A stretch of 64,000 nt of DNA, taken from an uncultured Acetatifactor sp. Its GTDB lineage: Bacteria > Bacillota > Clostridia > Lachnospirales > Lachnospiraceae. The stretch is from the NCBI GenBank assembly GCA_910586835.1, contig CAJUJU010000013.1, positions 1-64,000 of the forward strand. The letters run 5' to 3'. The notes beneath the pieces are model-generated. The model made no database searches, was not told the DNA's origin, and saw only the letters and a program-made list of their open reading frames with translations. The number at the start of each line of letters is the position of its first letter. Within the stretch, counting starts at the first letter, position 1. This document shows, in pieces, positions 34,601-43,563 of this stretch. The position numbers were made by a program, and so were the translations under genes.

Positions 34601-35467
34601 ATGCATGTAGATAAACAGAAAATAAGACAGACCTTTCAGGAATATACTCTGCTGACCGTTGCCACCCTTATCCTGGTGGTCGGCGTTTACCTTTTCAAAT
34701 TTCCGAATCATTTTTCCTTCGGCGGCGTCACCGGTATTGCCGTGGTATTAAGCGCAGTCATGCCCGCCACCCCCGGCAGCATTACCTTCGTCATCAATAT
34801 GGCTCTGCTGCTTTTGGGCTTCCTCTTTCTGGGAAAGGACGCGGGAATCAAAACCGTCTATGTGAGCCTCCTCACCTCGGTGGGCCTGTCGGCAGCGGAA
34901 ATCCTCTTTCCCATGGAACACGCCCTGACCTCCGAGCCTGTGCTGGAGCTGGTTTACGCCATTGTCCTTCCCTCCTTCAGTTCGGCCATTCTCTTCAACA
35001 TCGGCGCCTCCGGCGGCGGAACGGACATCCTTGCCATGATCCTGAAAAAGCATACGAAGTTCAATATCGGCACGGCGCTTTTCCTGGTGGATCTGGGAAT
35101 CGTGCTGGCTTCCTGCTGTGTGTTTGACGCCCAGACCGGCCTGTTTTCCCTCTGCGGACTGCTGGCCAAGTCTCTCGTGGTAGACGGTGTAATCGAGAAC
35201 ATTAACCTGTGCAAATATTTTACCATCATCTGTGACAATCCGGATCCCATCTGTGAATTTATCACCCATGAGCTGAAGCGCAGCGCTACCATCCATCACG
35301 CCACAGGGGCTTATCAGCACAACGAAAAGGCTGTCATCATCACCATCACCAGACGCAGCCAGGCAGTGGAACTGAGAAACTTTATCCGCAAAACCCAGCC
35401 GGGCGCTTTCATCGCCATCACCAACAGCAGCGAAATCATCGGAAAGGGCTTCCGGGGCTTTAACTGA
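34601..35467 (+). CDS. YitT-family membrane protein (DUF161 + DUF2179)
   Basis: A 288-residue membrane protein. Five to six hydrophobic helices in residues ~15-210 include the family segments FPNHFSFGGVTGIAVVLS and GASGGGTDILAMILKKH. They are followed by a cytoplasmic DUF2179 domain (HHATGAYQHNEKAVIITITR ... RKTQPGAFIAITNSSEIIGKGF). The family is widespread in Firmicutes; transport is suspected but unproven. Its last bases overlap the convergent spoVAA gene by eight bp. The SD is CAGGAGAACAG. Confidence 0.9.
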   Translation: MHVDKQKIRQTFQEYTLLTVATLILVVGVYLFKFPNHFSFGGVTGIAVVLSAVMPATPGSITFVINMALLLLGFLFLGKDAGIKTVYVSLLTSVGLSAAEILFPMEHALTSEPVLELVYAIVLPSFSSAILFNIGASGGGTDILAMILKKHTKFNIGTALFLVDLGIVLASCCVFDAQTGLFSLCGLLAKSLVVDGVIENINLCKYFTIICDNPDPICEFITHELKRSATIHHATGAYQHNEKAVIITITRRSQAVELRNFIRKTQPGAFIAITNSSEIIGKGFRGFN

Positions 35468-36083
35468 TCTCTTTGCCTTCCCGGCCCGCCTGGGCGATCA
35501 GCGCCTTATCCACATCCTCCTCGTACTGGCGGATGGAAACCTCGATGGGGGTGGGATCCTTTGTGAGCCTTCTGCCTCCCACATGGTTGAAGAATACAAT
35601 AATTCCTGCCGCCAGCCCCACGGAATAAGACACTTCCAGTACATTCAGCCCCTGCGGCTCCTCATTCATCACCATCCGGTACACCTCTGTAAACACCTCG
35701 TTGATCCCCACATCGTTGTGGTAGGCCATGATGGTGAAGGCAGTTCCAAAAAAACTTACCAGACACACCATCGCCGCCTTCAGCCACTGCTGCCAGCCCT
35801 TATGTTTATCCACACTGACCCACTCCACCAGCACATCCGGTTCTCCCACCACCTGCACAATGATATCCCCGCACTCTTTCTCCATCAAATCAATCAGCTT
35901 CAATGTACAGATCACACATCGCCTGACATCGTTTTTCCCGAAATGATGTACCTTCACCGCCTTCAGTCTGGCACAGAGCGCACTGTCAGAGCATTTGACG
36001 GTGGCCACATCGGACAGGTACACGTCCTGCTTTGTCACTTCCGCATTTCTCTCACATTTTAAATAAACCGTTCTGTTCTGCAT
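35460..36083 (-). CDS. spoVAA: SpoVAA, stage V sporulation protein AA
   Basis: A 207-residue protein: a soluble N-terminal domain of ~110 residues (VYLSDVATVKCSD ... DVLVEWVSVDK) and two membrane helices, with the family-specific ends YSVGLAAGIIVFFNHVGGRR and DPTPIEVSIRQYEEDVD. It works with SpoVAC and others in dipicolinate movement during sporulation and germination. It lies 61 bp downstream of spoVAB, so the order is AB-AA, the reverse of the Bacillus operon (AA-AB). Confidence 0.92.
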   Translation of the reverse strand: MQNRTVYLKCERNAEVTKQDVYLSDVATVKCSDSALCARLKAVKVHHFGKNDVRRCVICTLKLIDLMEKECGDIIVQVVGEPDVLVEWVSVDKHKGWQQWLKAAMVCLVSFFGTAFTIMAYHNDVGINEVFTEVYRMVMNEEPQGLNVLEVSYSVGLAAGIIVFFNHVGGRRLTKDPTPIEVSIRQYEEDVDKALIAQAGREGKEIS

Positions 36084-36144
36084 AAATTAACCCCCGTCCG
36101 CCCGATTCTCAGCAGCTTAAAACACCTTCCGTCCAAAGCCCTTC

Positions 36145-36624
36145 TCATGCCGTGGTTCTGTGTAATTCCGTAAGAAAATAAAGTATGGAACCACAGAGCT
36201 TTCCTGCCGCCATGCTCAAGACGGCAAGTCCGATTCCGTGCCGGAAGGAGATACGCCTTGCAAATATGGGAATGCTGTCCAGCATCTCCGCAATGGCAAG
36301 GGCCAGGCAACCGATAAACATTCCCGCAAACAGGCCATAGACCCCCTGCCAGAATACCCCGATTCCCCGCAGCAGCTCCACAGCCTGGGGAAAGCGCTCC
36401 TGCCACCATGCGCCAAACTGGCAGTATCTGGAAAAAATACTCAAAAAGCTGCCGGTCAATGTGCCGAAAATGACCATCTCCTCATAGAGAATTGCCTTTC
36501 CTGCAGTATGGGTTTTTCCCGCAAACCTGGGCACCAGCCCCACCGCCACAAGCACGGTAAACACACCCGCCGCTGCCAGCAGGCCATAGCTTGTCCCCAA
36601 TATGATCAAAAATACTGTTTTCAT
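36145..36624 (-). CDS. spoVAB: SpoVAB, stage V sporulation protein AB
   Basis: A 159-residue membrane protein with four to five helices. Diagnostic segments are VAVGLVPRFAGKTHT, LYEEMVIFGTLTGSFLS and GMFIGCLALAIAEMLDSIP followed by FARRI. AAAGGA lies upstream of the ATG. It is the first gene of the AB-AA pair. A forespore sigma promoter is expected upstream; TGAGTA and ACATATAATA are visible on the minus strand at about 36670-36700, but their spacing does not fit well enough for a call. Confidence 0.9.
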   Translation of the reverse strand: MKTVFLIILGTSYGLLAAAGVFTVLVAVGLVPRFAGKTHTAGKAILYEEMVIFGTLTGSFLSIFSRYCQFGAWWQERFPQAVELLRGIGVFWQGVYGLFAGMFIGCLALAIAEMLDSIPIFARRISFRHGIGLAVLSMAAGKLCGSILYFLTELHRTTA

Positions 36625-36761
36625 TCCGCCCGTCCTTTCCCGGCCTGTCCGCAGTCTCCCGCGTCACTATTATATGTGGGAAAACCCGGATTTATTACTC
36701 ATATTTTCTGAAGAAAAGACTGGATTATTTATCCTTTTTCCTGTATGATAGGTTCTGAGTC

Positions 36762-36775
36762 AGAAAACGTTTTCA
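36762..36775 (+). promoter_or_regulatory. cre-like palindrome upstream of the GH13 gene
   Basis: AGAAAACGTTTTCA matches the catabolite-responsive element pattern TGWNANCGNTNWCA at 13 of 14 positions. It lies about 12 bp downstream of a candidate -10 TATGAT (36744-36749), a position consistent with CcpA repression. A LacI-family operator is the alternative. Confidence 0.55.
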
Positions 36776-36856
36776 ACAAGAAGACCACAAGTTGGCAAAA
36801 AGCTCCGGACGGAGCTTGAATTGACGCCCGTTAAAGCGGGGCAGGAGGGTATCATC

Positions 36857-38395
36857 ATGGCAAAATGGCTTGACAATGCGGTTTTTTATGAAATTTATCC
36901 ACAGTCCTTCCAGGACTCCAACGGAGACGGCATCGGAGACTTCCGGGGGATCATACAACGGCTGGACTATATCCGGGAGCTTGGCTGCAACGCGATCTGG
37001 ATCAACCCCTGCTTTCTCTCCCCCTTCGGTGACGCGGGCTACGATGTGGCGGACTATTACACCGTCGCGCCCAGATACGGCACCAACGAGGATCTGAAGC
37101 AGCTCTTTGCGGAAGCGCACCGCCGGGAAATGCATGTGCTGTTGGATCTGGTGCCCGGTCATACCTCCGTGGAACACCCCTGGTTTCGGGAGTCCATGAA
37201 AGCGGAGCGGAACGAATACACGGACCGTTATGTCTGGACTGACAGCGTATGGGAATCCCCGGAAAACATGAGCTGCCTGCGGGGCATTTCCCCCAGGGAC
37301 GGCGCCGTGGCACTGAATTTCTTTTCCATGCAGCCCGCCCTGAACTACGGATACCACAGAATCACAAAATCCTGGCAGCAGTCTCCCGACGCCCCGGGCC
37401 CAAGAGCCACCTTCCAGGCCATGCTGGATGTGATCCGCTTCTGGCTCTCCATGGGCTGCGACGGTTTTCGGGTGGATATGGCAGGCTCTCTGGTAAAGAA
37501 TGACGAGGAGGGAAAGGGAACCATTGCCCTCTGGCAGAAGGTGCGCGCTTTCCTGGATGAAGAATTTCCGGAGGCTGCCTTCGTGTCCGAGTGGGGAGAG
37601 CCGGACAAGTCCCTCCAGGGCGGTTTTCACATGGACTTTCTGCTCCACTTCGGCCCCTCCCACTATAACGATCTGTTCCGCTGCCAGCACCCCTTCTTCT
37701 CCTCCGAGGGAAAAGGCGACGTGTATGCCTTTGTGGAAAAATATCGGGAAAACTATGAAAAATCAGAGCGGAAGGGTCTGATCTGTATCCCCTCCGGCAA
37801 TCATGACATGGATCGTCTGGCCCGCCGCTTAAGCCAGGAGGAAATGAAGCTTGCCTTTGCCTTCCTGCTCTCCATGCCCGGCGCTCCCTTCCTCTATTAC
37901 GGAGACGAGATCGGTATGCGTTATGTGGAAGGACTTACCTCCGTGGAGGGCGGTTACGCCCGCACCGGCTCCCGCTCCCCCATGCAGTGGGACAACACCG
38001 CCAACAACGGCTTCAGCAGCGCTGCCCCGGAAAAGCTCTATATCCGCACGGATGACGCCGCCGACAGACCTACCGTAAAGGCACAGATGGCGGATAAAAA
38101 TTCCCTGTACCATGAGGTGCGGAAGCTGATCGGGATTCGGCAGAGCCGCCCGGCACTGCAAAGCAGAGGTGAAATCACCTTCGTATACGCAGAAAAAAAC
38201 ACCTGTCCCCTGGCCTATGTGCGAAGCGACGGCAGAGAGCGGATTCTGGTTATTATCAACCCTTCCGCCTCCGAATGCCGCTTTGACAGCCGGCTTCCCT
38301 CAGGGGAGGTTCTCTACAATTACGGTGAAGCTGCGCGCAAAGAAGGCGGCACCTTTATCGTGCCGCCCTGCTCTGCAAGCTTTCTTACTGTTTGA
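36857..38395 (+). CDS. GH13 alpha-glucosidase/alpha-amylase family enzyme
   Basis: A 512-residue cytoplasmic GH13 enzyme. All four conserved regions are visible: DLVPGHTS (region I, His), GFRVDMAGS (region II, nucleophile Asp), FVSEWGEPD (region III, general acid Glu) and PSGNHDMDR (region IV, His-Asp). The calcium-type loop SNGDGIGDFRGI near the N-terminus is typical of oligo-1,6-glucosidase and related enzymes. A C-terminal beta domain ends at residue 512. The start is ATG 36857 (AGGAGGG seven bases upstream), not the in-frame codon at 36821. Substrate could be isomaltose, sucrose or trehalose-6-phosphate; the sequence alone does not decide. It converges on the isomerase gene. Confidence 0.92.
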   Translation: MAKWLDNAVFYEIYPQSFQDSNGDGIGDFRGIIQRLDYIRELGCNAIWINPCFLSPFGDAGYDVADYYTVAPRYGTNEDLKQLFAEAHRREMHVLLDLVPGHTSVEHPWFRESMKAERNEYTDRYVWTDSVWESPENMSCLRGISPRDGAVALNFFSMQPALNYGYHRITKSWQQSPDAPGPRATFQAMLDVIRFWLSMGCDGFRVDMAGSLVKNDEEGKGTIALWQKVRAFLDEEFPEAAFVSEWGEPDKSLQGGFHMDFLLHFGPSHYNDLFRCQHPFFSSEGKGDVYAFVEKYRENYEKSERKGLICIPSGNHDMDRLARRLSQEEMKLAFAFLLSMPGAPFLYYGDEIGMRYVEGLTSVEGGYARTGSRSPMQWDNTANNGFSSAAPEKLYIRTDDAADRPTVKAQMADKNSLYHEVRKLIGIRQSRPALQSRGEITFVYAEKNTCPLAYVRSDGRERILVIINPSASECRFDSRLPSGEVLYNYGEAARKEGGTFIVPPCSASFLTV

Positions 38396-38423
38396 CTTCC
38401 TTTGGCGGGTTGCTTCAGCCGAT

Positions 38424-39263
38424 TCACAGCAGCTTCAGCAGCGAATCGTGGGCCAGCGTAAAGGCTTCCTCCCCGGAAAGTTTTCCACCCGGTTTTCCGC
38501 CCTTCTCCAGGGCGGAAAAGCCGGTGAAGTCGGACAGATGGGGCTCCAGGGAAAGATAGCCGCCATATCCGCTCTCCTTCAACCGCTTCAGGATCAATTC
38601 CACATTTCCGTCCCCAAAGCCCGCGGGAACCACGCTGCCGTCCTCCCACCTGGCATCCTTTACATGGATATAGGCAATGTAAGGTTTCAGCAGCTCATAG
38701 GCCTCCAGGGTATCCTGTCTGGCCTGCACAAAGTTTGCAAAGTCAAACACGGCCTTGAAATGCGCTCCATAGAACTGCTTCATGATATCCAGGCAGCCCT
38801 CTGCCATCTCCCCGTAGATTCCTTTCTCGTTTTCATGCAGCAGCACCACATCGTTGGACGCCGCATAATCCGCAAACTGCCCCAGCTGCTCCATCACCTT
38901 CTCCCGGTATGCCACGGGCGAACCGCCCTCCGGACCGTAAAAGCTGAACATCCGGATATTCGGCGTATCCATAATGTGCGCAAGCTCCACCGTATGCCGA
39001 AACAGCTCCATATGGGGCTCGAACTTTTCGGAAATTCTGATCTTTCCGATGGGCGAACCGATGGCGGAAAGGGAAAAGCCTCTGTCATCCAGGCGCTTCT
39101 TAATCTCCCTTGCCTCCGCCTCCGTGTATTCCACAAAGCTTCTGCCCTCCACACCACGCATCTCTATATGATTCATATTCAGTTTTTCCAGCACCTGCAT
39201 CTGAATATCCAGCTCCGGAGCAATCTCATCCGCAAAGCCCGTCAGTATGATCTTTTCAAACAT
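38424..39263 (-). CDS. Sugar phosphate isomerase/epimerase-like TIM-barrel protein
   Basis: A 279-residue AP_endonuc_2/xylose-isomerase-like barrel. Metal-site residues are seen in VVLLHENEKG, AVFDFANFV, YIHVKDARW and YLSLEPHLS, the usual Glu/Asp/His/Glu set. The ATG at 39263 has GGAGGAAG upstream; the frame extends 34 codons further without an SD. It lies 79 bp after a Gfo/Idh oxidoreductase gene, a pairing typical of cyclitol or ketosugar degradation, where the dehydrogenase makes a keto sugar that the isomerase rearranges. Exact substrate unknown. Confidence 0.88.
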   Translation of the reverse strand: MFEKIILTGFADEIAPELDIQMQVLEKLNMNHIEMRGVEGRSFVEYTEAEAREIKKRLDDRGFSLSAIGSPIGKIRISEKFEPHMELFRHTVELAHIMDTPNIRMFSFYGPEGGSPVAYREKVMEQLGQFADYAASNDVVLLHENEKGIYGEMAEGCLDIMKQFYGAHFKAVFDFANFVQARQDTLEAYELLKPYIAYIHVKDARWEDGSVVPAGFGDGNVELILKRLKESGYGGYLSLEPHLSDFTGFSALEKGGKPGGKLSGEEAFTLAHDSLLKLL

Positions 39264-39342
39264 ATCTCTTCCTCCGCTCTCATTCCCAGTCCCGCCCCGG
39301 CGGCAGTCCGCCCTGAAATCCCGCCTCTGCGTTTCCTGTCTC

Positions 39343-40497
39343 TCAATAGGTTCCGGCGGTGTCAAACACCACGCCGCTGCCTGTCTTTTTCCTTGACGTC
39401 GCCCGCCTTTTGTTTAATTCCTCCAGGAACAGCTCCTCGTCAAAGGGTATCTCCACCGTCCTGTCAAGCCAGGAGGACAGATGCATGGCGTTAGACAACG
39501 TAAGTCCCCGGATTCCCTCCGTCCCCTCCGCCACCAGCGGGGTTCCGTGCAGAATTCTGGCGGCAAAGGCCTTCAATACACCTACATGCTGCTCGTTGCA
39601 TCCGTCGGTCTCCACCTCCTCCAGGGTACACTCCGGCTTTGCGAAGCCCTCCTTCGACGTCCGGCAGAAGGTTCGCTCGTTCTCCCCCAGCCTGTACAGC
39701 AGAAGCCTGCCCCCTTCGCACACCAGCTTCCCCATCTCCATGGTAATCTCCAGCCGGTTTGTGCCCGGAGCGTCCGCCGTGGTGGTGACGAAAACCCCGG
39801 TTGCGCCGTTTGGATACTCCAGATAGGCCGTCACGTCATCCTCCACCTCGATATCATGCCATTTTCCCTCATGGCAGAAGGCCCTGACTCTGGCGGGCAT
39901 CCCGCAAAGCCACTGGATCAGATCCAGTTGGTGAGGGCACTGATTCAGCAGTACGCCTCCCCCCTCTCCGTCCCAGGTGGCCTTCCAGTCCGCCGCGTCA
40001 TAATAACTCTGGGTCCGATACCAGTCCGTGATAATCCAGTTTACCCGCTTCATCTCTCCCAGCTCCCCGCCGGCAATCAGCTCATGCATTTTTCGGTAGA
40101 CACAGTTGGTTCTCTGATTCAGCATGATGGCAAACACTCTGTCCGATCTCTCTGCAGCCTCGTTCATCTTTCGCACCTGCTTCGTGTAAACACCCGCCGG
40201 CTTTTCACTGATGACGTGAAGCCCATGCTCCAGGGCATAGACCACCAGCTCCGGGTGCAGATAATGGGGTGTGGCGATCAGCACCGCGTCGCAGGCGCCG
40301 CTGTCCATCAGCTCCCTGCCCTCCCCGAAGACCGCCACCGTCTCCGGAAGCTCCTTCTGCGCCCATTCCCTGCGGCACTGACGGATATCCGCAACCGCTG
40401 TCAGCACAAGCTCCGGCACCTGCCCCTCCAAAATACTTCTGGCATGATTGCTCCCCATGCCGCCGATGCCGATGATTCCCAATCTCACCTGTTCCAT
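39343..40497 (-). CDS. Gfo/Idh/MocA-family oxidoreductase
   Basis: A 384-residue NAD(P)-dependent sugar dehydrogenase. The N-terminal Rossmann fold has GIIGIGGMGSNHARSI; then come VLIATPHYLHPELV, ISEKPAGVYTKQV (Glu-Lys-Pro catalytic motif) and GGGVLLNQCPHQLDLIQWL (the His of the active site). Length and both domains are complete. The ATG at 40497 has AGGAGG eight bases upstream. It lies 101 bp downstream of a truncated paralogue. Confidence 0.92.
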   Translation of the reverse strand: MEQVRLGIIGIGGMGSNHARSILEGQVPELVLTAVADIRQCRREWAQKELPETVAVFGEGRELMDSGACDAVLIATPHYLHPELVVYALEHGLHVISEKPAGVYTKQVRKMNEAAERSDRVFAIMLNQRTNCVYRKMHELIAGGELGEMKRVNWIITDWYRTQSYYDAADWKATWDGEGGGVLLNQCPHQLDLIQWLCGMPARVRAFCHEGKWHDIEVEDDVTAYLEYPNGATGVFVTTTADAPGTNRLEITMEMGKLVCEGGRLLLYRLGENERTFCRTSKEGFAKPECTLEEVETDGCNEQHVGVLKAFAARILHGTPLVAEGTEGIRGLTLSNAMHLSSWLDRTVEIPFDEELFLEELNKRRATSRKKTGSGVVFDTAGTY

Positions 40498-40598
40498 CCT
40501 GATTTCCTCCTGCTCGCTCAAAATTGGTATGTTCCACTTCTTCTCACATCATGCAATCGAAAAAACTGTCTGCCAAACCTCAGCCACAGACACTGCCG

Positions 40599-41474
40599 TC
40601 ACAGCCCTTCGTCACGCCCCGTCATGCCGCCGGCGGCAGCGCAGGTATCCCCACGGCAGACGGCAGCACGGTAGATCCGTCTCATGACCCGAAAGGTATT
40701 TGCCGTGGAAGCAAGATCGTTTTGATACGCCGTTCCTTCCACAAGACAACGGTAAAAATCACTGATACAGGCGGCATGCCCGCTTCCCCAGTATGCCTTG
40801 CCAAGCACCCTGGCCTTCTTACCCCAGAAGACGGTTTGCTCTCCCTCCCGGGGCTTTACCGTCACCTCTTCTCCCTCCAGCCGGATCCGGCCTCTCTCGC
40901 ACTCCAGCTCGATCAGAGGCGGCACATCCGCACAGTAGGCCGTGGTGGCATAAAAGCACGCACGCTGCCCGCCGGGAAAACCCAAAAATGCCTCCACAGT
41001 GTCCTCCACTTCCATGACTCCGCTCAGATGATGGTTTGCCATGGATGCCTCCGCCACTTCCGGCTCTCCCATCCAGCGCAGCAGAAGATCCAGGGTGTGA
41101 ACGGACTGGTTGATCAACACGCCACCTCCCTCGGTGGCCCAGGCTCCGCGCCAGCCGCTGCCGCTGTAATATTGTGCCTCCCTGTTCCATGTGACAAAAG
41201 CCCTGGCTCCTCTGATCCCGCCAAGCGCACCCTCCCGCAGCAGCTCGTCTATCTTCCCGGTAGATTCATTGTAACGGTTCTGGAAACATATCCCCAGCCT
41301 GGCCCTGCTCTTCGCCGCTGCCCGCTCCAACTGCACAAACTGTTCCTCCGAGATCGCCGGGGGCTTTTCCATAAATACGGAAATGTTCCGTCCAAGTGCC
41401 TCCGCCGCCATAGGCACATGAAGGTAATGAGGCGTACAGATATGTAACACGTCCGGGCTCTCTGCGTCCAGCAT
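40599..41474 (-). pseudogene. Second Gfo/Idh oxidoreductase, missing its N-terminal Rossmann segment
   Basis: The protein begins within the family: EEMLDAESPDVLHICTPHYL, then VFMEKPPAISEEQ and GGGVLINQSVHTLDLLLRWM, so the catalytic Glu-Lys-Pro and His are present. The frame continues upstream of the ATG at 41474 as recognisable Gfo/Idh sequence (RERAEEFSAAYCGGRAGAYSS) until about 41550, where it stops at an in-frame TGA (41553-41555). The first ~35-40 residues with the GxGxxG nucleotide-binding loop are absent. The missing part is replaced by the AraC-type regulator gene in another frame, pointing to a deletion. Without the loop it is unlikely to bind NAD. Confidence 0.75.
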
Positions 41475-42279
41475 TTCCTCCAGACTCGAATAAGCCCCTG
41501 CCCTTCCCCCGCAATATGCGGCGGAGAATTCTTCCGCCCGCTCCCTTTTGAGTCACCGTGTATCCCTCCCGCAGCAGCTGCCTGGCCCGGGCGATCTTGC
41601 GCAGCGTCACATAACTGCCCACCGTTGTCCCCGTGTGCTGTTTAAAAATCCGGGAAATATAGTCGGGATTCAGGTAAAACTGTCCTGACAGCTCCGCAAG
41701 CGTCACACATCTCTCACTGTGTTCATTCAGATAACAGATCATGTCATTTACCGTCTGCTGTACGCCGGAAATCCTTGCTCCTTTCTTCCTCTCCTCCTTC
41801 GTCAGCACAATGCGGTCGATCTGCTCCATGCACCCGAAAAAGCAGGCCATGGCCTCAAAGGAAAAATCATCCCCGAAGGCAAGCAGCTCCTCCAGACTCT
41901 GCCGGAGGGCTTCCAGCGCCACAGAAGAAAGGGACAGCAATAAAGGCCGCCCCCCGCTTTTCAAATATTCATATTTTGTATTTCCCTGTGGGAAGACATG
42001 CTCCAGCCACTCTGCGCTCACAGAGAGAATGTAACGCTCATAGACTTCATCCGTCCTGTCAAAAAGCTGATGCACCTGAAAGGGCGGAATGAGAATCAGC
42101 GTTCCCGGCTCCGCCGCCATCACCTGATTTCCCAGAAAAACATTCGGCAGGAAAGACAGATTCAGATAAATCTCGGTTGCGTCATGAACGTGCGGAACAA
42201 CACAGGAGATATGCTTCCCTTTTCTGTGAACAATGTCATATGCCCGGTTCTGTTCCGGAAAAAAAGCAGGTTCTTCCAT
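41266..42279 (-). CDS. AraC-family regulator, C-terminus lost by an out-of-frame fusion
   Basis: The first ~243 residues are a normal AraC regulator: an N-terminal cupin (PHVHDATEIYLNLSFLP, LILIPPFQVHQLF) and the first helix-turn-helix (LAELSGQFYLNPDYISRIFK). The match ends at LREGYTVTQ, the start of the second helix-turn-helix. From there the frame runs ~94 codons through oxidoreductase DNA in a non-native frame (KGAGGRILRRILRGKGRG...). The DNA-binding domain is thus half gone, and regulation is probably lost. It starts six bp after the GH25 stop codon, with its SD inside that gene's end. Confidence 0.65.
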   Translation of the reverse strand: MEEPAFFPEQNRAYDIVHRKGKHISCVVPHVHDATEIYLNLSFLPNVFLGNQVMAAEPGTLILIPPFQVHQLFDRTDEVYERYILSVSAEWLEHVFPQGNTKYEYLKSGGRPLLLSLSSVALEALRQSLEELLAFGDDFSFEAMACFFGCMEQIDRIVLTKEERKKGARISGVQQTVNDMICYLNEHSERCVTLAELSGQFYLNPDYISRIFKQHTGTTVGSYVTLRKIARARQLLREGYTVTQKGAGGRILRRILRGKGRGLFESGGNAGRREPGRVTYLYASLPSCAYGGGGTWTEHFRIYGKAPGDLGGTVCAVGAGSGEEQGQAGDMFPEPLQ

Positions 42280-42285
42280 AACACT

Positions 42286-43452
42286 TTACTCCCATACCGG
42301 CGCAAAACTGATGTTCAGATCCACATCCGTCTTGATTCCCTGAATCTTTCCCTTATCCGAATACTGCCAGATCTTATACTCATAGGGATAGAACATCTTG
42401 TCGCTGTAGGAGGCGTACCACTTGTCATAATCATCCAGCTGCGCCACATCGATCATCAGCGCCCCCATCTCCGTGTTGTGATAGATCATGGGCTCATAGC
42501 CCGCGCTCTCAATGGTCTGGCAGAACAGCTTCGTCAGATTCGTCCGCTCCTCCACCGAGATCTTATTCATACGGCCGTCGCTGCTGGTCCGCTCCACGTC
42601 GTAGACCACCGGGCAGTCCAGCTTATAGGGCCTGATCTGCTCCAGCACCAGATTTGCCTCCTCCAGAAGCTCCGTCTCGTTGATGGCCTGGCTGAAAAAG
42701 TACACGCCCACCTTGATCCCTGCAGCCGTCGCCCCCTTGATGTTGTTCTCAAACTGCTCGTCTACCTTCAGCGTTCCCTCGCTGCCATAGCCCCGGAAGC
42801 CCACCCGGATAATGGCAAACTCCACCCCGTCCTGCGCCACCAGGTTCCAGTCTATCTTGCCCTGATGGCTGGATACGTCGATACCCTTGTGGGAAGTCAC
42901 CTGGCCGTCCGTCAGATACTGATACTCTCCGCTCTCCAGAATATTCAGGTTTGCCGCATCCAGCTGATTCTGTTTCAGCTCCCTGTTGATGGGAACGAAG
43001 TGGAACCTGCCGCCGCTCACCACCACAATCTCATTCGGATAGTAGGGCCGCAGCGTCTCCACGGTGGTTGTGCCCTCGGACAAAGCCGCCTTGATACCCT
43101 GCAGCACCCGGTCGGCTTCCTCGTCCTGCGCCGCCAGCACCGCCTCCGCAATCTTCGCGTCCAGCTCCTCCTGGGAATAGACGATGGCCGGAGATATCAC
43201 CTCCACGGCGTCATCCGGATTATCCGCCGGCTGGTCGGAAGCCGCCTGATTCTCTTCTCCTCCGTGTACTGCCCTGTCGATCAGGGTAAGTCCTCCGTAC
43301 ATAAGCCCAACCAGCAGTACCAGACAGCCCAGCATGGCCAAAATGACCATCGCCGTAGAGCTGCGTCGTCTGCTTTTTCTGGCTGCCGCCCTGAGCTTTT
43401 CTTCTCTGTCTTTATTGGTATTTGTCTTGTCTTTACTGGTATTTGTCTTCAT
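42286..43452 (-). CDS. GH25 (lysozyme-like muramidase), membrane-anchored
   Basis: A 388-residue protein: a basic N-terminus, one membrane helix (AMVILAMLGCLVLLVGLMYG, residues ~33-55), an acidic stalk, and a GH25 domain at residues ~195-388. Active-site residues are in KGIDVSSHQGKIDW and PVVYDVERTSSDG. GH25 enzymes cut the MurNAc-GlcNAc bond in peptidoglycan. The ATG at 43452 (MKTNTSKDK) has GATGAGG six to seven bases upstream and is preferred over three in-frame upstream codons. It lies 111 bp downstream of sigF on the same strand, so a role in cell-wall remodelling at sporulation is possible but not shown. Confidence 0.88.
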   Translation of the reverse strand: MKTNTSKDKTNTNKDREEKLRAAARKSRRRSSTAMVILAMLGCLVLLVGLMYGGLTLIDRAVHGGEENQAASDQPADNPDDAVEVISPAIVYSQEELDAKIAEAVLAAQDEEADRVLQGIKAALSEGTTTVETLRPYYPNEIVVVSGGRFHFVPINRELKQNQLDAANLNILESGEYQYLTDGQVTSHKGIDVSSHQGKIDWNLVAQDGVEFAIIRVGFRGYGSEGTLKVDEQFENNIKGATAAGIKVGVYFFSQAINETELLEEANLVLEQIRPYKLDCPVVYDVERTSSDGRMNKISVEERTNLTKLFCQTIESAGYEPMIYHNTEMGALMIDVAQLDDYDKWYASYSDKMFYPYEYKIWQYSDKGKIQGIKTDVDLNISFAPVWE

Positions 43453-43563
43453 CTGTATCCTCATCTCCCGTTTTGCAATCAACCTCGGTTTCTAACATTA
43501 TATTAAACGAATTTGCAAAATAGGAAAAGCGGAAAATATTACTTTTTAGAAAAATTTAAACAA

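Noticed and set aside
41998..43506. 502-codon plus-strand frame across the GH25 gene
   Set aside because: Antisense shadow; the GH25 active-site motifs are in the other strand.
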